Below are positions 35,756 to 43,373 of a DNA stretch of 64,000 nt, piece after piece. The translations under genes and the position numbers were made by a program. The stretch is from Bacillota bacterium. Its GTDB lineage: Bacteria > Bacillota_A > Clostridia > Christensenellales > Aristaeellaceae. Location of the stretch: contig JAEZSP010000022.1 in NCBI GenBank assembly GCA_023421735.1, forward strand, positions 1 to 64,000. The letters are read 5' to 3'. The notes below the pieces were generated by a model. That model saw nothing but the letters and a program-made list of their open reading frames with translations, had not been told where the DNA came from and made no database searches. The stretch's first letter is position 1; each line of letters begins with the position of its first letter.

Positions 35756-36450
35756 ATTACATCTATGCAAACCGCCCATCCTACGAGGACTTTGCCCCCG
35801 GTCGCGCGCTTTTTCATGCGCCCGGGATGACGAATTTCCCGGCAAGGCTCGCGGAGGAACTCATGGGGCGCAGCCTCGATTTCCTCGGACGGCAGAACGA
35901 CGTCGTCCTCTTTGATCCACTCTGCGGCGTCGGATCGCTGCTCGCGGTGGCGGCGTTTACCCATGCAGACGCCGTCGCCCGCGTGCGCGGTACGGATGCC
36001 GATCCCGGCGCGGTTTTAATCGCGCAAAAAAATCTCGCCCTGCTCGCGCCGGATGGCCTGGATCGGCGGGCGCGCGAACTGGCTGAGATGGGCATGCGAT
36101 TCGATCGCCCCTCGTACCCGGCTGCCGTTGCGAGCGCAAAAAATCTCGCTCTTCTTTTGGGGAGGACAGGCATCCCGGCAGAGGCGTTCACAGCGGATGC
36201 CTTCGCCCCTCCCGCAGACAGCTTTCTGGCGGATGTGATCCTGACGGATTTTCCCTATGGCAGCATGAAGGCATGGATGTCGGGCGATGCGGAAACGTTC
36301 CTTTTTGCCATGCGCGAAAAGCTCAGACCGGGCGGCATTCTGTGCGCCGTCATGGATAAGGGTCAGAAATGCGCGCAAGACGGCTTTGTCCGGCTCGCGC
36401 GCCAGAATGTGGGCAAGCGCAAGTTCGAAATCTATCGCCGCATGACGTGA
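35752..36450 (+). CDS. AviRa-like rRNA (guanine) methyltransferase
   Basis: A 232-residue SAM-dependent methyltransferase. FHAPGMTNFPARLAEELMGR at the start, motif I FDPLCGVGSLLAV (~49) and VRGTDADPGAVLIAQKNLAL agree with the AviRa type, which methylates 23S rRNA and in the avilamycin producer gives resistance to orthosomycins. Motif IV is ILTDFPYGSM, a D-F-P-Y variant of NPPY. Its start overlaps the stop of the truncated ABC exporter, so a translated exporter remnant may serve for coupling. The family assignment is from recall of sequence pattern; a generic N2-guanine methyltransferase is the alternative. Confidence 0.65.
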   Translation: MNYIYANRPSYEDFAPGRALFHAPGMTNFPARLAEELMGRSLDFLGRQNDVVLFDPLCGVGSLLAVAAFTHADAVARVRGTDADPGAVLIAQKNLALLAPDGLDRRARELAEMGMRFDRPSYPAAVASAKNLALLLGRTGIPAEAFTADAFAPPADSFLADVILTDFPYGSMKAWMSGDAETFLFAMREKLRPGGILCAVMDKGQKCAQDGFVRLARQNVGKRKFEIYRRMT

Positions 36451-36499
36451 TTAGGCAGTTGCCCCCCGATCCGGCGAAATTCTACCCGCCACCCCCGCC

Positions 36500-36528
36500 T
36501 TGACGCGCGCGCCATTTGCCTGTATCAT
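36500..36528 (+). promoter_or_regulatory. Promoter of the zinc-ribbon protein gene
   Basis: TTGACG (36500-36505) and TATCAT (36523-36528) are 17 bp apart; GGGAGG and ATG 36554 follow. Confidence 0.7.
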
Positions 36529-36553
36529 GCATACAAAAAGCGGGAGGTCAACT

Positions 36554-37162
36554 ATGCGCGTAACGGATAGCGGCAAGATCAAATGGAGCGAGCGTGTGGA
36601 AAAGCGGGATCTACAAAGGCTGTATGCATCGGATGCCGCAGGGTTCGTCGACGAGCACCTGCTTGACGAGGTGGGCTACGCCCTCTTTGCCCGCTGCGCC
36701 GATATACTCTATCTTTCAGACTATAAGCGCAGGATGTTTCGCTGTCCGCGCTGTGAAATGCCGGACGAACCCGGCCCCGCAATGGCGGATCAGGGTGAAA
36801 CGTGGGCCTGTCCCGTCTGTGGCTTTTCCATCACGCAGGACGCAATGCGCGGTAGTTTTCATAAAAAACAGCTCAATCCCGGCGGCGCGGTGCCCGCATT
36901 TGAACAATTTGTACGGGATTGGCAAACGGCGTCGACCGCGCAGCAAAAAATGCTGTCCATCGACGCCGTGATCCATTCATTCCATTATTCGCTCAAATCC
37001 ATGCCCGGCGTGCCCACGCGCGTGGCGGGCGTCAACCTTATCGAGGGAAAACTCGGCGATGTCGAAGCATTTCTGGACGCGCTTTCCGCAAACGACACAT
37101 TTCAGTCGGAGCTCGCCCGCTGCCGCGCGCTGTGGGCAAACTGGCGAAATCATCCCTCGTAA
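36554..37162 (+). CDS. Zinc-ribbon protein of unknown function
   Basis: A 202-residue soluble protein. A four-cysteine zinc ribbon lies in the middle (CPRC ~61 and CPVC ~84, separated by an acidic loop). The first ~60 residues and the C-terminal ~100 residues appear helical, the latter containing HSFHYSLKSMPGVPTRVAGV. I do not recognise the family. It has its own promoter and a good ribosome site (GGGAGG, ATG 36554). Its end overlaps the convergent GNAT gene by 13 nt. Confidence 0.65.
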   Translation: MRVTDSGKIKWSERVEKRDLQRLYASDAAGFVDEHLLDEVGYALFARCADILYLSDYKRRMFRCPRCEMPDEPGPAMADQGETWACPVCGFSITQDAMRGSFHKKQLNPGGAVPAFEQFVRDWQTASTAQQKMLSIDAVIHSFHYSLKSMPGVPTRVAGVNLIEGKLGDVEAFLDALSANDTFQSELARCRALWANWRNHPS

Positions 37163-37587
37163 ATCCGCGATTCTTCGCCCCAGGGATGGTACCCCTTCCC
37201 GATGTACGAAAACCCGTATTTTTCGTAGTATCCCACGTGATCCGTGCAAAGATAAAGATGCGTGAAACCCGCCGCGCGCGCATCGGCGCGTGCCCGCTCG
37301 ATCAAAAGCCGTCCCAGTGCGCGTCCGCGCATGTCGGGTTCGACATACAGTGCGCAGACCCATGGCCACAGATCCTGCCGGCTGATGAAGTCGTTTGCGA
37401 TCAGTCCCGCGCAGCCCACGATCCGCGCTCCGTCCATCAGCGCGTACCAGTCCGGAAGCGGATGCGCCACGTGCGCAAAGCAGTCGTCGTATACCCGCAC
37501 CGTGTTGGGACCCGCCCATTTCGACTTTACATATGCGGCGATTTCAGCCCGCGCTTCCGGGTTCTCCCGTGCGCTCAGAATCCTCAT
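37150..37587 (-). CDS. GNAT-family N-acetyltransferase
   Basis: A 145-residue acetyltransferase. The acetyl-CoA loop is the sequence MRGRALGRLLIERARADARAA split after the beta-4 strand LWPWVCALYVEPD (~73-106), followed by LYLCTDHVGYYEKYGF, typical of GNAT motif B. The substrate is unknown. The ATG overlaps the stop of the glycosidase gene (ATGA), so the two are translationally coupled, and a role on a sugar-derived or amino-sugar substrate would fit. The 3' end overlaps the convergent zinc-ribbon gene. Confidence 0.88.
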   Translation of the reverse strand: MRILSARENPEARAEIAAYVKSKWAGPNTVRVYDDCFAHVAHPLPDWYALMDGARIVGCAGLIANDFISRQDLWPWVCALYVEPDMRGRALGRLLIERARADARAAGFTHLYLCTDHVGYYEKYGFSYIGKGYHPWGEESRIYEG

Positions 37588-38765
37588 TTCACATAACCCA
37601 GTCTGCGGCAGGCGTATACGTATAACAGCAGCGCGCTCGAATACCACTCGGAGCTTGCGGACATCTCGCCCGTCACGGGGTCCAGTTCCTGCGAGAAGTT
37701 CATTTTGCTGCGCGTCATTGCCTCGACCCAGCGCGAAAGCAGTTCGTCGTAGTCGGCCCCATATCCGTAAAAATCCATCCACCGCGCACCCCGCAGCGCC
37801 GTCAGCGCCTGCGAATAATAGCCCCAGCTGTTGCCTGCGCGATCTTTCCTGCTTCCGGGATCGGAGATCGCCATGGACGGGAAGGGGTACGGCGTCCAGA
37901 ATTCTTCCGGATTTTTCATGTGCCGCGCGTAGATGGCATCCGCATCCGCTTTGTCGAGTACGTGCTCCTGAAAGACGTTTGAGATGGCGATTGACAAAAA
38001 TTTCCGTTTCCGCCCCTGCCTGTCTACGTCGTAAAAGAATAAATCCGCCGGATCGTAGAGAAGCCCGATCATTCTTTTTTTGACGTCCGCCGCCTTCTCC
38101 CGCCACTGGGCAGCCGCGCGCACATGGCCCAATTCCTCCGCCATCTCGGCAAGCGCCATGCGGTCGCCGTAGAACACCGCGTTCATGTCGGGCGCGAGCA
38201 TCGGCACCGCGTCCGCGTCCACGGGCAGAATGCCGTCCACATCCGGGCATTTGTTGGGAATGTCGGCGAGCCGCGCGGAGTTGTCGTGCCCCGTGTCGTA
38301 CAGGCAGTAAAGTTCGATCAGCCCTTTTCCCAAGGACATCCGGTTCTGCACCAGCCACGCGTCCCAAGCCTTGAGCCCGGCATACGCTTCCTTCAGGTAT
38401 TCCCTGTCGTTTAATATGCGGTACGCCTCGAGGCACAGGGCGCCGAAGGACACGCATTCCTGGATCTGGCTGTAACCAACGCCAGACGCGTAATGCCGCG
38501 TCGATACCGACGTATCAATCACGTTGAACGGCATCCGCCCGCTCGGCTTTTGGTTGCGCAAAAATAAAAGCGTCTGATTGCGCGCCACCTCGCCCGCAGC
38601 CGGGTTGAGCTGCGCATATGAAATCGCGTCGTAAACGTGTTCCATCCACACGCCCGGGTACGCCGTTGAGATCAGAAAAACAGGCCCCGCCTGCCCCGGA
38701 AACGATTTGATGTGTACCTTTTCGATCCGCTCGCACGCCGCGTCATACTTCGCCTTGATGTCCAT
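37584..38765 (-). CDS. (alpha/alpha)6 glycoside hydrolase, MGH1/GH63-like
   Basis: A 393-residue cytoplasmic enzyme with the helical-barrel repeat pattern of MGH1/GH63/trehalase-like hydrolases. Typical blocks are GVWMEHVYDAISYAQLN, ELYCLYDTGHDNSARLAD, FFYDVD and GNSWGYYSQALTALRGARW. The Asp in DTGHDNS and the C-terminal SSEWYSS are candidate catalytic acids. It probably cleaves a glucoside or mannoside taken up by the cell; exact activity cannot be given. ATG 38765 follows GGGAGGCGAGACA; the longer frame upstream has no ribosome site. Coupled to a GNAT gene. Confidence 0.75.
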   Translation of the reverse strand: MDIKAKYDAACERIEKVHIKSFPGQAGPVFLISTAYPGVWMEHVYDAISYAQLNPAAGEVARNQTLLFLRNQKPSGRMPFNVIDTSVSTRHYASGVGYSQIQECVSFGALCLEAYRILNDREYLKEAYAGLKAWDAWLVQNRMSLGKGLIELYCLYDTGHDNSARLADIPNKCPDVDGILPVDADAVPMLAPDMNAVFYGDRMALAEMAEELGHVRAAAQWREKAADVKKRMIGLLYDPADLFFYDVDRQGRKRKFLSIAISNVFQEHVLDKADADAIYARHMKNPEEFWTPYPFPSMAISDPGSRKDRAGNSWGYYSQALTALRGARWMDFYGYGADYDELLSRWVEAMTRSKMNFSQELDPVTGEMSASSEWYSSALLLYVYACRRLGYVK

Positions 38766-38898
38766 TGTCTCGCCTCCCGCGTAAGTATAATCCCAATGGG
38801 CATCCCCTGCAAGAGACGGCGCGATTTTTCGAGAATACCGCAAGATGTTCCCTTTTATTTCGTCAAATCTTTGCTAAACTGGTGTTGAGGTGATCGAG

Positions 38899-40254
38899 AT
38901 GAATCAAAAAGAGATGCTTTTCGCCACATTGCGGCATGAAAAGACAGATGTAACCCCCTGGGTGCCCTTCGCGGGTGTGCACGCGGGTAAACTCGCAGGG
39001 TATGATGCAACGGAAGTCCTTACCGACGCCGATAAGCTCTTCGAATCGCTTATGGCGGTCAACCGCCTCTACAAACCGTTCGGACAGCCCGTCGTGTTCG
39101 ATTTGCAAATCGAGGCGGAGTGCCTGGGCTGCGAACTCAAGTGGGCGAAGGACGGCCCGCCCTCGGTTGCGTCGCATCCTTTGGAGGACGAGGCGGTCGT
39201 GCCCTGCGAATGCACGATCCCGACGTCCAACAGCGGCCGTTTTCCGATGATCCTCGATGTCATGCGCCGGATGAAGACTGCGGTGGGGGAGACGACCGCG
39301 CTTTACGGCCTTATCTGCGGCCCGTTTACGCTCGCATCCCACCTGCGCGGCAACGACATCTTTATGGATATGTTCGACGATGAGGAATACGTGGACGCGC
39401 TTCTTGCCTTTGCGACGGAGGTCGCCAGGCGGGTCGCCGCCATGTACATCGCGGCGGGCATGGACGTCATCGCCATCGTCGATCCGCTCATCAGCCAGAT
39501 TTCAGCAGGCCACTTCGAGCGCTTCATGTCCAAGCCGTTCGCGTCCATCTTCGACTTCGTGCGCGAAAAGAAGGCGTTTTCCTCCTTCTTTGTCTGCGGT
39601 GATGCAACGCGCAATATCGAAGTCATGTGCAAAACCGGCCCCGACTCCATCTCCGTGGATGAGAACGTGAATCTCGCGGCCGCGAAGGACATCTGCGACA
39701 AGTATAACATCGCAATCGGCGGCAATATTCCGCTCACGTCCGTCATGCTCCACGGCAGCCAACAGGACAACATGAAGTGCGTCATCGACCTTTACGACGC
39801 GGTGAAGGATCGCAAAAACCTCATCATTGCGCCCGGTTGCGACATGCCCTACGATGTGCCCGTCGAAAACGCCATCGCCGTCACGCAGGCGGTTCTTCAG
39901 GAGACGGATGTGCGCAAGATCCTGGAAAATTACGTCGCCGCGGACGACTCCGTTGAGGTCGAGCTTCCCGACTACGCGAACCTTCCCAAACCCCTCATGG
40001 AGGTCTTCACCCTCGATTCCGCCACCTGCGCGGCATGTACATACATGATGGGCGCGGCCATGGAGGCGAAAAAGGAGTTTGGCGACGCGATCGACGTCAT
40101 CGAGTATAAATACACCGAGAAGGCGAATATCGCGCGCTGCAAGAAGATGGGCGTTCCGAACCTGCCTTCGATTTACATCAACGGGCAGCTCAAATTCCGC
40201 TCCATCATCCCCAGCCGTGACGAGCTCTTCGGCGCCATCCGCGACGTCCTGTGA
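38899..40254 (+). CDS. UroD/MtaA-like methyltransferase fused to a thioredoxin fold
   Basis: A 451-residue, two-part protein. Residues ~1-350 are a UroD/MtaA-type barrel (MNQKEMLFATLRHEKTDVTP; FFVCGDATRNIEV and IIAPGCDMPYDVP supply the Cys of the presumed zinc site). Residues ~365-451 are a thioredoxin-like domain with CAAC (377-380) and a cis-Pro region NLPSIYINGQ. Ordinary MtaA proteins end after ~340 residues. The thioredoxin part could keep zinc-site or cofactor thiols reduced, or be a redox switch (inference). ATG 38899 follows GAGG. The stop overlaps the CobW-type gene (GTGA), so both are made together. Confidence 0.85.
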   Translation: MNQKEMLFATLRHEKTDVTPWVPFAGVHAGKLAGYDATEVLTDADKLFESLMAVNRLYKPFGQPVVFDLQIEAECLGCELKWAKDGPPSVASHPLEDEAVVPCECTIPTSNSGRFPMILDVMRRMKTAVGETTALYGLICGPFTLASHLRGNDIFMDMFDDEEYVDALLAFATEVARRVAAMYIAAGMDVIAIVDPLISQISAGHFERFMSKPFASIFDFVREKKAFSSFFVCGDATRNIEVMCKTGPDSISVDENVNLAAAKDICDKYNIAIGGNIPLTSVMLHGSQQDNMKCVIDLYDAVKDRKNLIIAPGCDMPYDVPVENAIAVTQAVLQETDVRKILENYVAADDSVEVELPDYANLPKPLMEVFTLDSATCAACTYMMGAAMEAKKEFGDAIDVIEYKYTEKANIARCKKMGVPNLPSIYINGQLKFRSIIPSRDELFGAIRDVL

Positions 40255-41141
40255 GCCGCACGTATCTCGTGACGGGCTTCCTCGGTGCGGGCAAGACGAC
40301 GCTGATCAAAAACTTCGTCCGCCTTTTCCCGCCCGGGGGTCTCGCCCTCATCATCAATGAATTCGGCCGCGAGAATATCGACGTTCAGATTCTGAAGGAT
40401 CTGCGCGCCGCGCTTTATGGCATCGACGGCGGCTCCATCTTCTGTTCCTGCCGCGCTGCGGAGTTTGAAAAGGCGCTCGCCGATGCCGCGCAGATTGCGC
40501 AGACCATTATCGTCGAGACGACGGGCCTTGCGGACCCCGGCGCGGCGCGGCAGATGATCGGCGCGGACAATCTCCAAAACGCAATCTGCGTCTGCGATGC
40601 AGCGCGCCTTCCCAAGGTCTACGAGACCGCGCGGATCGTCAAAAAGCAGCTCGCCTGTGCGAGCGCGATCGTTCTGAATCAGCTTGACCGCGCGACGCCC
40701 GACGAGATTGCCGCCTCCCGCGCAATCCTGAAGTCCCAGTGTCCGGATGTGCCCGTCTACGATGCGGTGCGCGGCGCGTTTCCCGACATGGAGCGTCTCC
40801 TCCGGAGCGTCCCTGTGCCCGAGCGCGACGGCATGCTGACGGCAGATTTGTCCCTGCGCAAACTGAGCCTGTCGGTCGTGCCCGCCGTTTCGCGCGCAAT
40901 GCTCGCTTCCTTCCTGCGCGCATTTGCCGAGGAGACCTATCGCATCAAGGGATTTGTCGAGACTGCGGAGGGGAACGTCCTGGTCGATTGCGTCGGCGCG
41001 CTTGTTGATCTTGTTCCCGCACCCGCGGGTGCCAATATCACCAACCACCTTGTCGTACTTTACGGCTATGGCCTTCGTGCGCGCGCCGCCATTGCGGAAG
41101 CGATGAAGCTTGTGCCCGGCGTGGGGGAGGGCGTGGAGTAG
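40251..41141 (+). CDS. CobW/G3E-family GTPase (metallochaperone type)
   Basis: A 296-residue P-loop GTPase of the G3E family: Walker A GFLGAGKTT (~9-17), NEFGRENIDV (Switch region), the metal motif region GGSIFCSCR where most relatives have CxCC, VETTGLADP and NQLD. The C-terminal domain is short. CobW/COG0523 proteins deliver Zn2+ or Co2+ to client enzymes or assist corrinoid metabolism. The GTG start overlaps the stop of the UroD-thioredoxin gene, and a client-chaperone relation with that putative zinc enzyme is attractive (inference). The stop lies inside an 11-bp hairpin. Confidence 0.9.
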   Translation: MSRTYLVTGFLGAGKTTLIKNFVRLFPPGGLALIINEFGRENIDVQILKDLRAALYGIDGGSIFCSCRAAEFEKALADAAQIAQTIIVETTGLADPGAARQMIGADNLQNAICVCDAARLPKVYETARIVKKQLACASAIVLNQLDRATPDEIAASRAILKSQCPDVPVYDAVRGAFPDMERLLRSVPVPERDGMLTADLSLRKLSLSVVPAVSRAMLASFLRAFAEETYRIKGFVETAEGNVLVDCVGALVDLVPAPAGANITNHLVVLYGYGLRARAAIAEAMKLVPGVGEGVE

Positions 41142-41159
41142 CGCCGGAGGCGCTGCTCC
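41135..41159 (+). terminator. Hairpin overlapping the CobW stop codon
   Basis: An 11-bp stem, GGAGTAGCGCC/GGCGCTGCTCC, with a GGA loop includes the stop codon (41139-41141). No T-run follows, so it may be a processing or stability element. Confidence 0.5.
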
Positions 41160-41308
41160 GCCCCGTGCCTTCTGCACCATTTCCGCCCGGGATCGTATGC
41201 GACCGCCCGTGGGTTTGGCTCGGGGCGGTTTCGTTTGCGCCGCGGGTTGCTCCTCCCGCGCATATGAATGTGTTGTACAGAACCACGTAGCCAGGAACCG
41301 GGGAAAAG

Positions 41309-41317
41309 TGGTATAAT
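41309..41317 (+). promoter_or_regulatory. Extended -10 promoter of the nucleotidyltransferase gene
   Basis: TGG-TATAAT (-10 at 41312-41317) with no -35 box at the right distance. The transcript would start at or next to ATG 41324. Confidence 0.6.
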
Positions 41318-41323
41318 GAATCC

Positions 41324-41422
41324 ATGAATCAGCAAATCAGCCTGTCCGCCCCGAACGACGAATCGGCGCGGGCGCGGACGATGAACCGTCTATCATATAT
41401 TTGTGGAGGAATGAGACCATGA
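41324..41422 (+). other. Possible leaderless 32-codon upstream reading frame
   Basis: A frame beginning MNQQISLSAP and ending CGGMRP starts 6 nt after the -10 box, that is at the predicted first base of the mRNA, and its stop overlaps the next start in ATGA. It could be a leader peptide controlling the nucleotidyltransferase, or chance. Confidence 0.3.
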
Positions 41423-42138
41423 AAGCGCTTATCCTTGCGGCGGGCCTTGGCACCAGATTGGCTCCGATCACCAACGACAGGCCGAAGTCGCTTGTGCCTG
41501 TGAACGGGAAACCAATCTTGATGAAGCAGATTGAGAATTTGCATGAGAATGGGATTTCCGATATCACCGTCATTTCCGGATATAAAGCCGAAATTCTGGA
41601 AAAGGCCGTCCACGAGAAGTGGCCGGAGATTACGGTTGTGGAATCGGTCGACTACGCCGGCACCAATAATATGTATTCGGCGTATCTTGGCATGCGGGCG
41701 ATGTTCCCCGATGGCAATATCGGCCCCTTTTTGATGATGAATGCGGATGTTTTTTTTGATGCATCCGTGATTCGGGCACTCCTTGCCAATCAAAACCCCG
41801 ATGCAATCGTCGTCGATCTGGGAAGATACATTGAGGAGTCCATGAAGGTGGTTGAAGAAGACGGACGCCTTGTGGCAATCTCGAAGAAAATCACACCGGA
41901 AGAAGCGCTGGGCAGTTCGATCGATGTGTATAAATTCAGTGTGTCGGGTGGCGGGGCATTCCTGCATCGCTGCGCCGAATACATCGAAGTGAAAAATGAA
42001 CGCAAATTGTGGAGCGAAGTCGCTTTGAACGATGCACTCGCCGATGCGGCGTTCAGGGCCTGCCCGCTGAATGGCCGCTGGTTCGAAATCGATAACCACG
42101 AAGATTTGACGGCGGCAGAGGCGCTGTTTGCCGATTGA
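41419..42138 (+). CDS. Nucleotidyltransferase (LicC/sugar-phosphate type)
   Basis: A 239-residue enzyme with the pyrophosphorylase signature LILAAGLGTRLAPITNDRPK (~4-23) and MMNADVFFD for metal binding. TNNMYSAYLG is seen in choline-phosphate cytidylyltransferases (LicC) and related proteins, so activation of phosphocholine or a sugar phosphate for surface decoration is likely. No licA/licD partner is present in the window. ATG 41419 follows GGAGGAATGAGACC. Single-gene unit with an extended -10 promoter. Confidence 0.85.
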   Translation: MKALILAAGLGTRLAPITNDRPKSLVPVNGKPILMKQIENLHENGISDITVISGYKAEILEKAVHEKWPEITVVESVDYAGTNNMYSAYLGMRAMFPDGNIGPFLMMNADVFFDASVIRALLANQNPDAIVVDLGRYIEESMKVVEEDGRLVAISKKITPEEALGSSIDVYKFSVSGGGAFLHRCAEYIEVKNERKLWSEVALNDALADAAFRACPLNGRWFEIDNHEDLTAAEALFAD

Positions 42139-42180
42139 CGCAGTTTATAATCAGGCGGATTCGCAATGATGGCTTTGCCA

Positions 42181-42219
42181 AAAAAAAGTCTGCGGCGCGG
42201 GGGAAACCCCGCGCCGCAG
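42181..42219 (-). terminator. Strong intrinsic terminator of the 45-residue protein gene
   Basis: A perfect 13-bp stem, CTGCGGCGCGGGG/CCCCGCGCCGCAG, with a 4-nt loop is followed on the minus strand by ACTTTTTTTTGG. A second hairpin, CCGGGGAA/TTCCCCGG, lies at 42255-42276 between it and the stop codon. Confidence 0.9.
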
Positions 42220-42281
42220 ATGGTCGGCAGTCTGATGCACTCCCCTCAGGGGGACCGGGGAACGGCGTTTCCCCGGACTTT

Positions 42282-42419
42282 CTACACCTGCAGTCCCTTC
42301 GTCTTTGCGCCGCTTTTTGCCTTGTCCTGTGCTTCGGGATCGTTCTGCACGCCGCCGTTCGGCTTCATGTTTTTCTTGTTGATCTCCGAATTCTTGTTTC
42401 CTTTGCCTTTCTTTGCCAT
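42282..42419 (-). CDS. 45-residue Lys/Asn-rich basic protein, unknown
   Basis: A small gene with all signals in place: GAGGTGATTGC directly before ATG 42419, 45 sense codons, TAG at 42282, then a strong terminator. The protein begins MAKKGKGNKNSEINKKNMKP and ends TKGLQV; it is hydrophilic and basic, without Cys, Trp, Tyr or Phe, and probably disordered. Composition recalls minor small spore proteins or a ribosome/nucleic-acid-binding peptide, but I cannot assign a family. No promoter is obvious in the 39 nt to the DapA-family gene, so it may be read through from that operon. Confidence 0.7.
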   Translation of the reverse strand: MAKKGKGNKNSEINKKNMKPNGGVQNDPEAQDKAKSGAKTKGLQV

Positions 42420-42458
42420 GCAATCACCTCGCGGATAGTATGGCCTGCGCGGGGCTGA

Positions 42459-43373
42459 TTATACGCAGAAGCGGGCATAGATGTCGTTCATAATCGCGTC
42501 GAGCGCGTGAACGTCCATCTTGAGGGTGTCGGTGAACAGGCTTGCATCCTGCGCGCGGCTCAAATCGGTCATGGGCAGCTTTTCGATCGCCATGAGGTGA
42601 TACTTTGCGTTCACCGGGTACATCTGCCGCTCGATGAGCGAACCGACGGTGATCGCCTTTTGCACCATGTCCGCATTCGGATGATCGATGTGCGCGGTGA
42701 GCCAGACATAAAGCTCTGGATGCATGTTCGCCATGACGCCGGAGAACCCGCGCGCGCCTGCGCGCAGTGTCTCGAGCAGCGTGGTCGAGTTCGCGTTATA
42801 AAGCCCAAGATTCGACCCCTTGATGACGTCGAGCCGCCCTTCGATCACCTTCGCGTCGCAACAGGTGTCCTTTAAGAAGTAAAACCTGCCGGAGTCCGCC
42901 ATAAACTTCAGCATTTTCGTTGTCAGAAGCCGCTTGTAGGGCGCGGGGCACTCGTATGCGCCGAGGTTCACCGCGGGATCAAGCCGTCCCATCAGCGTTT
43001 CGAGGTTTTTGAGCCACACGTCTTCGCCTTCGTCGGGCTTTGCAAAGTGGTTCGTGATGGTGATGACCGCCTCGACCCCCGTCTCCGCGATGGCGGTCAG
43101 CTCCGCAACCTGCGCGTCCATGTCGTCCGACACATGTCCGGATGCGATCACCGGCACGCGCCCTTTCGCGGCCGCGAGGGTGGTCTTCGTGATCGCAACG
43201 CGCTCCTCGAGGGATAGCTTGTAAATTTCGCTCGACTGGCACGCCGCAAACAAACCCGAAACGCCGCTTTCGATATACCAATCGGTCAGCGCGGCGAGCG
43301 CTTCGAGGTCGACTTCGCCCTTTTGCGTGTAGGGCGTGAGCATGACCGGCCAGACGCCGCCCGGATACTTCAT
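42459..43373 (-). CDS. DapA/NanA-family aldolase
   Basis: A 304-residue TIM-barrel class I aldolase. GVWPVMLTPYTQKGEVDLE at the N-terminus, the Schiff-base lysine in FYFLKDTCC (~165) and the Tyr region GAYECPAPY are present. The GTT-type DHDPS motif is replaced by AACQSSE, so true dihydrodipicolinate synthase is unlikely; an aldolase or dehydratase acting on a sugar acid is more probable. The ATG overlaps the stop of the Gfo/Idh gene (ATGA), so both act in one pathway, presumably oxidation then cleavage of a sugar derivative (inference). Confidence 0.88.
   Translation of the reverse strand: MKYPGGVWPVMLTPYTQKGEVDLEALAALTDWYIESGVSGLFAACQSSEIYKLSLEERVAITKTTLAAAKGRVPVIASGHVSDDMDAQVAELTAIAETGVEAVITITNHFAKPDEGEDVWLKNLETLMGRLDPAVNLGAYECPAPYKRLLTTKMLKFMADSGRFYFLKDTCCDAKVIEGRLDVIKGSNLGLYNANSTTLLETLRAGARGFSGVMANMHPELYVWLTAHIDHPNADMVQKAITVGSLIERQMYPVNAKYHLMAIEKLPMTDLSRAQDASLFTDTLKMDVHALDAIMNDIYARFCV

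Noticed and set aside
37150..37162. 13-nt tail-to-tail overlap of convergent genes as a possible antisense regulator
   Set aside because: Both genes are well supported, and such small overlaps are common in compact genomes; nothing further suggests regulation.
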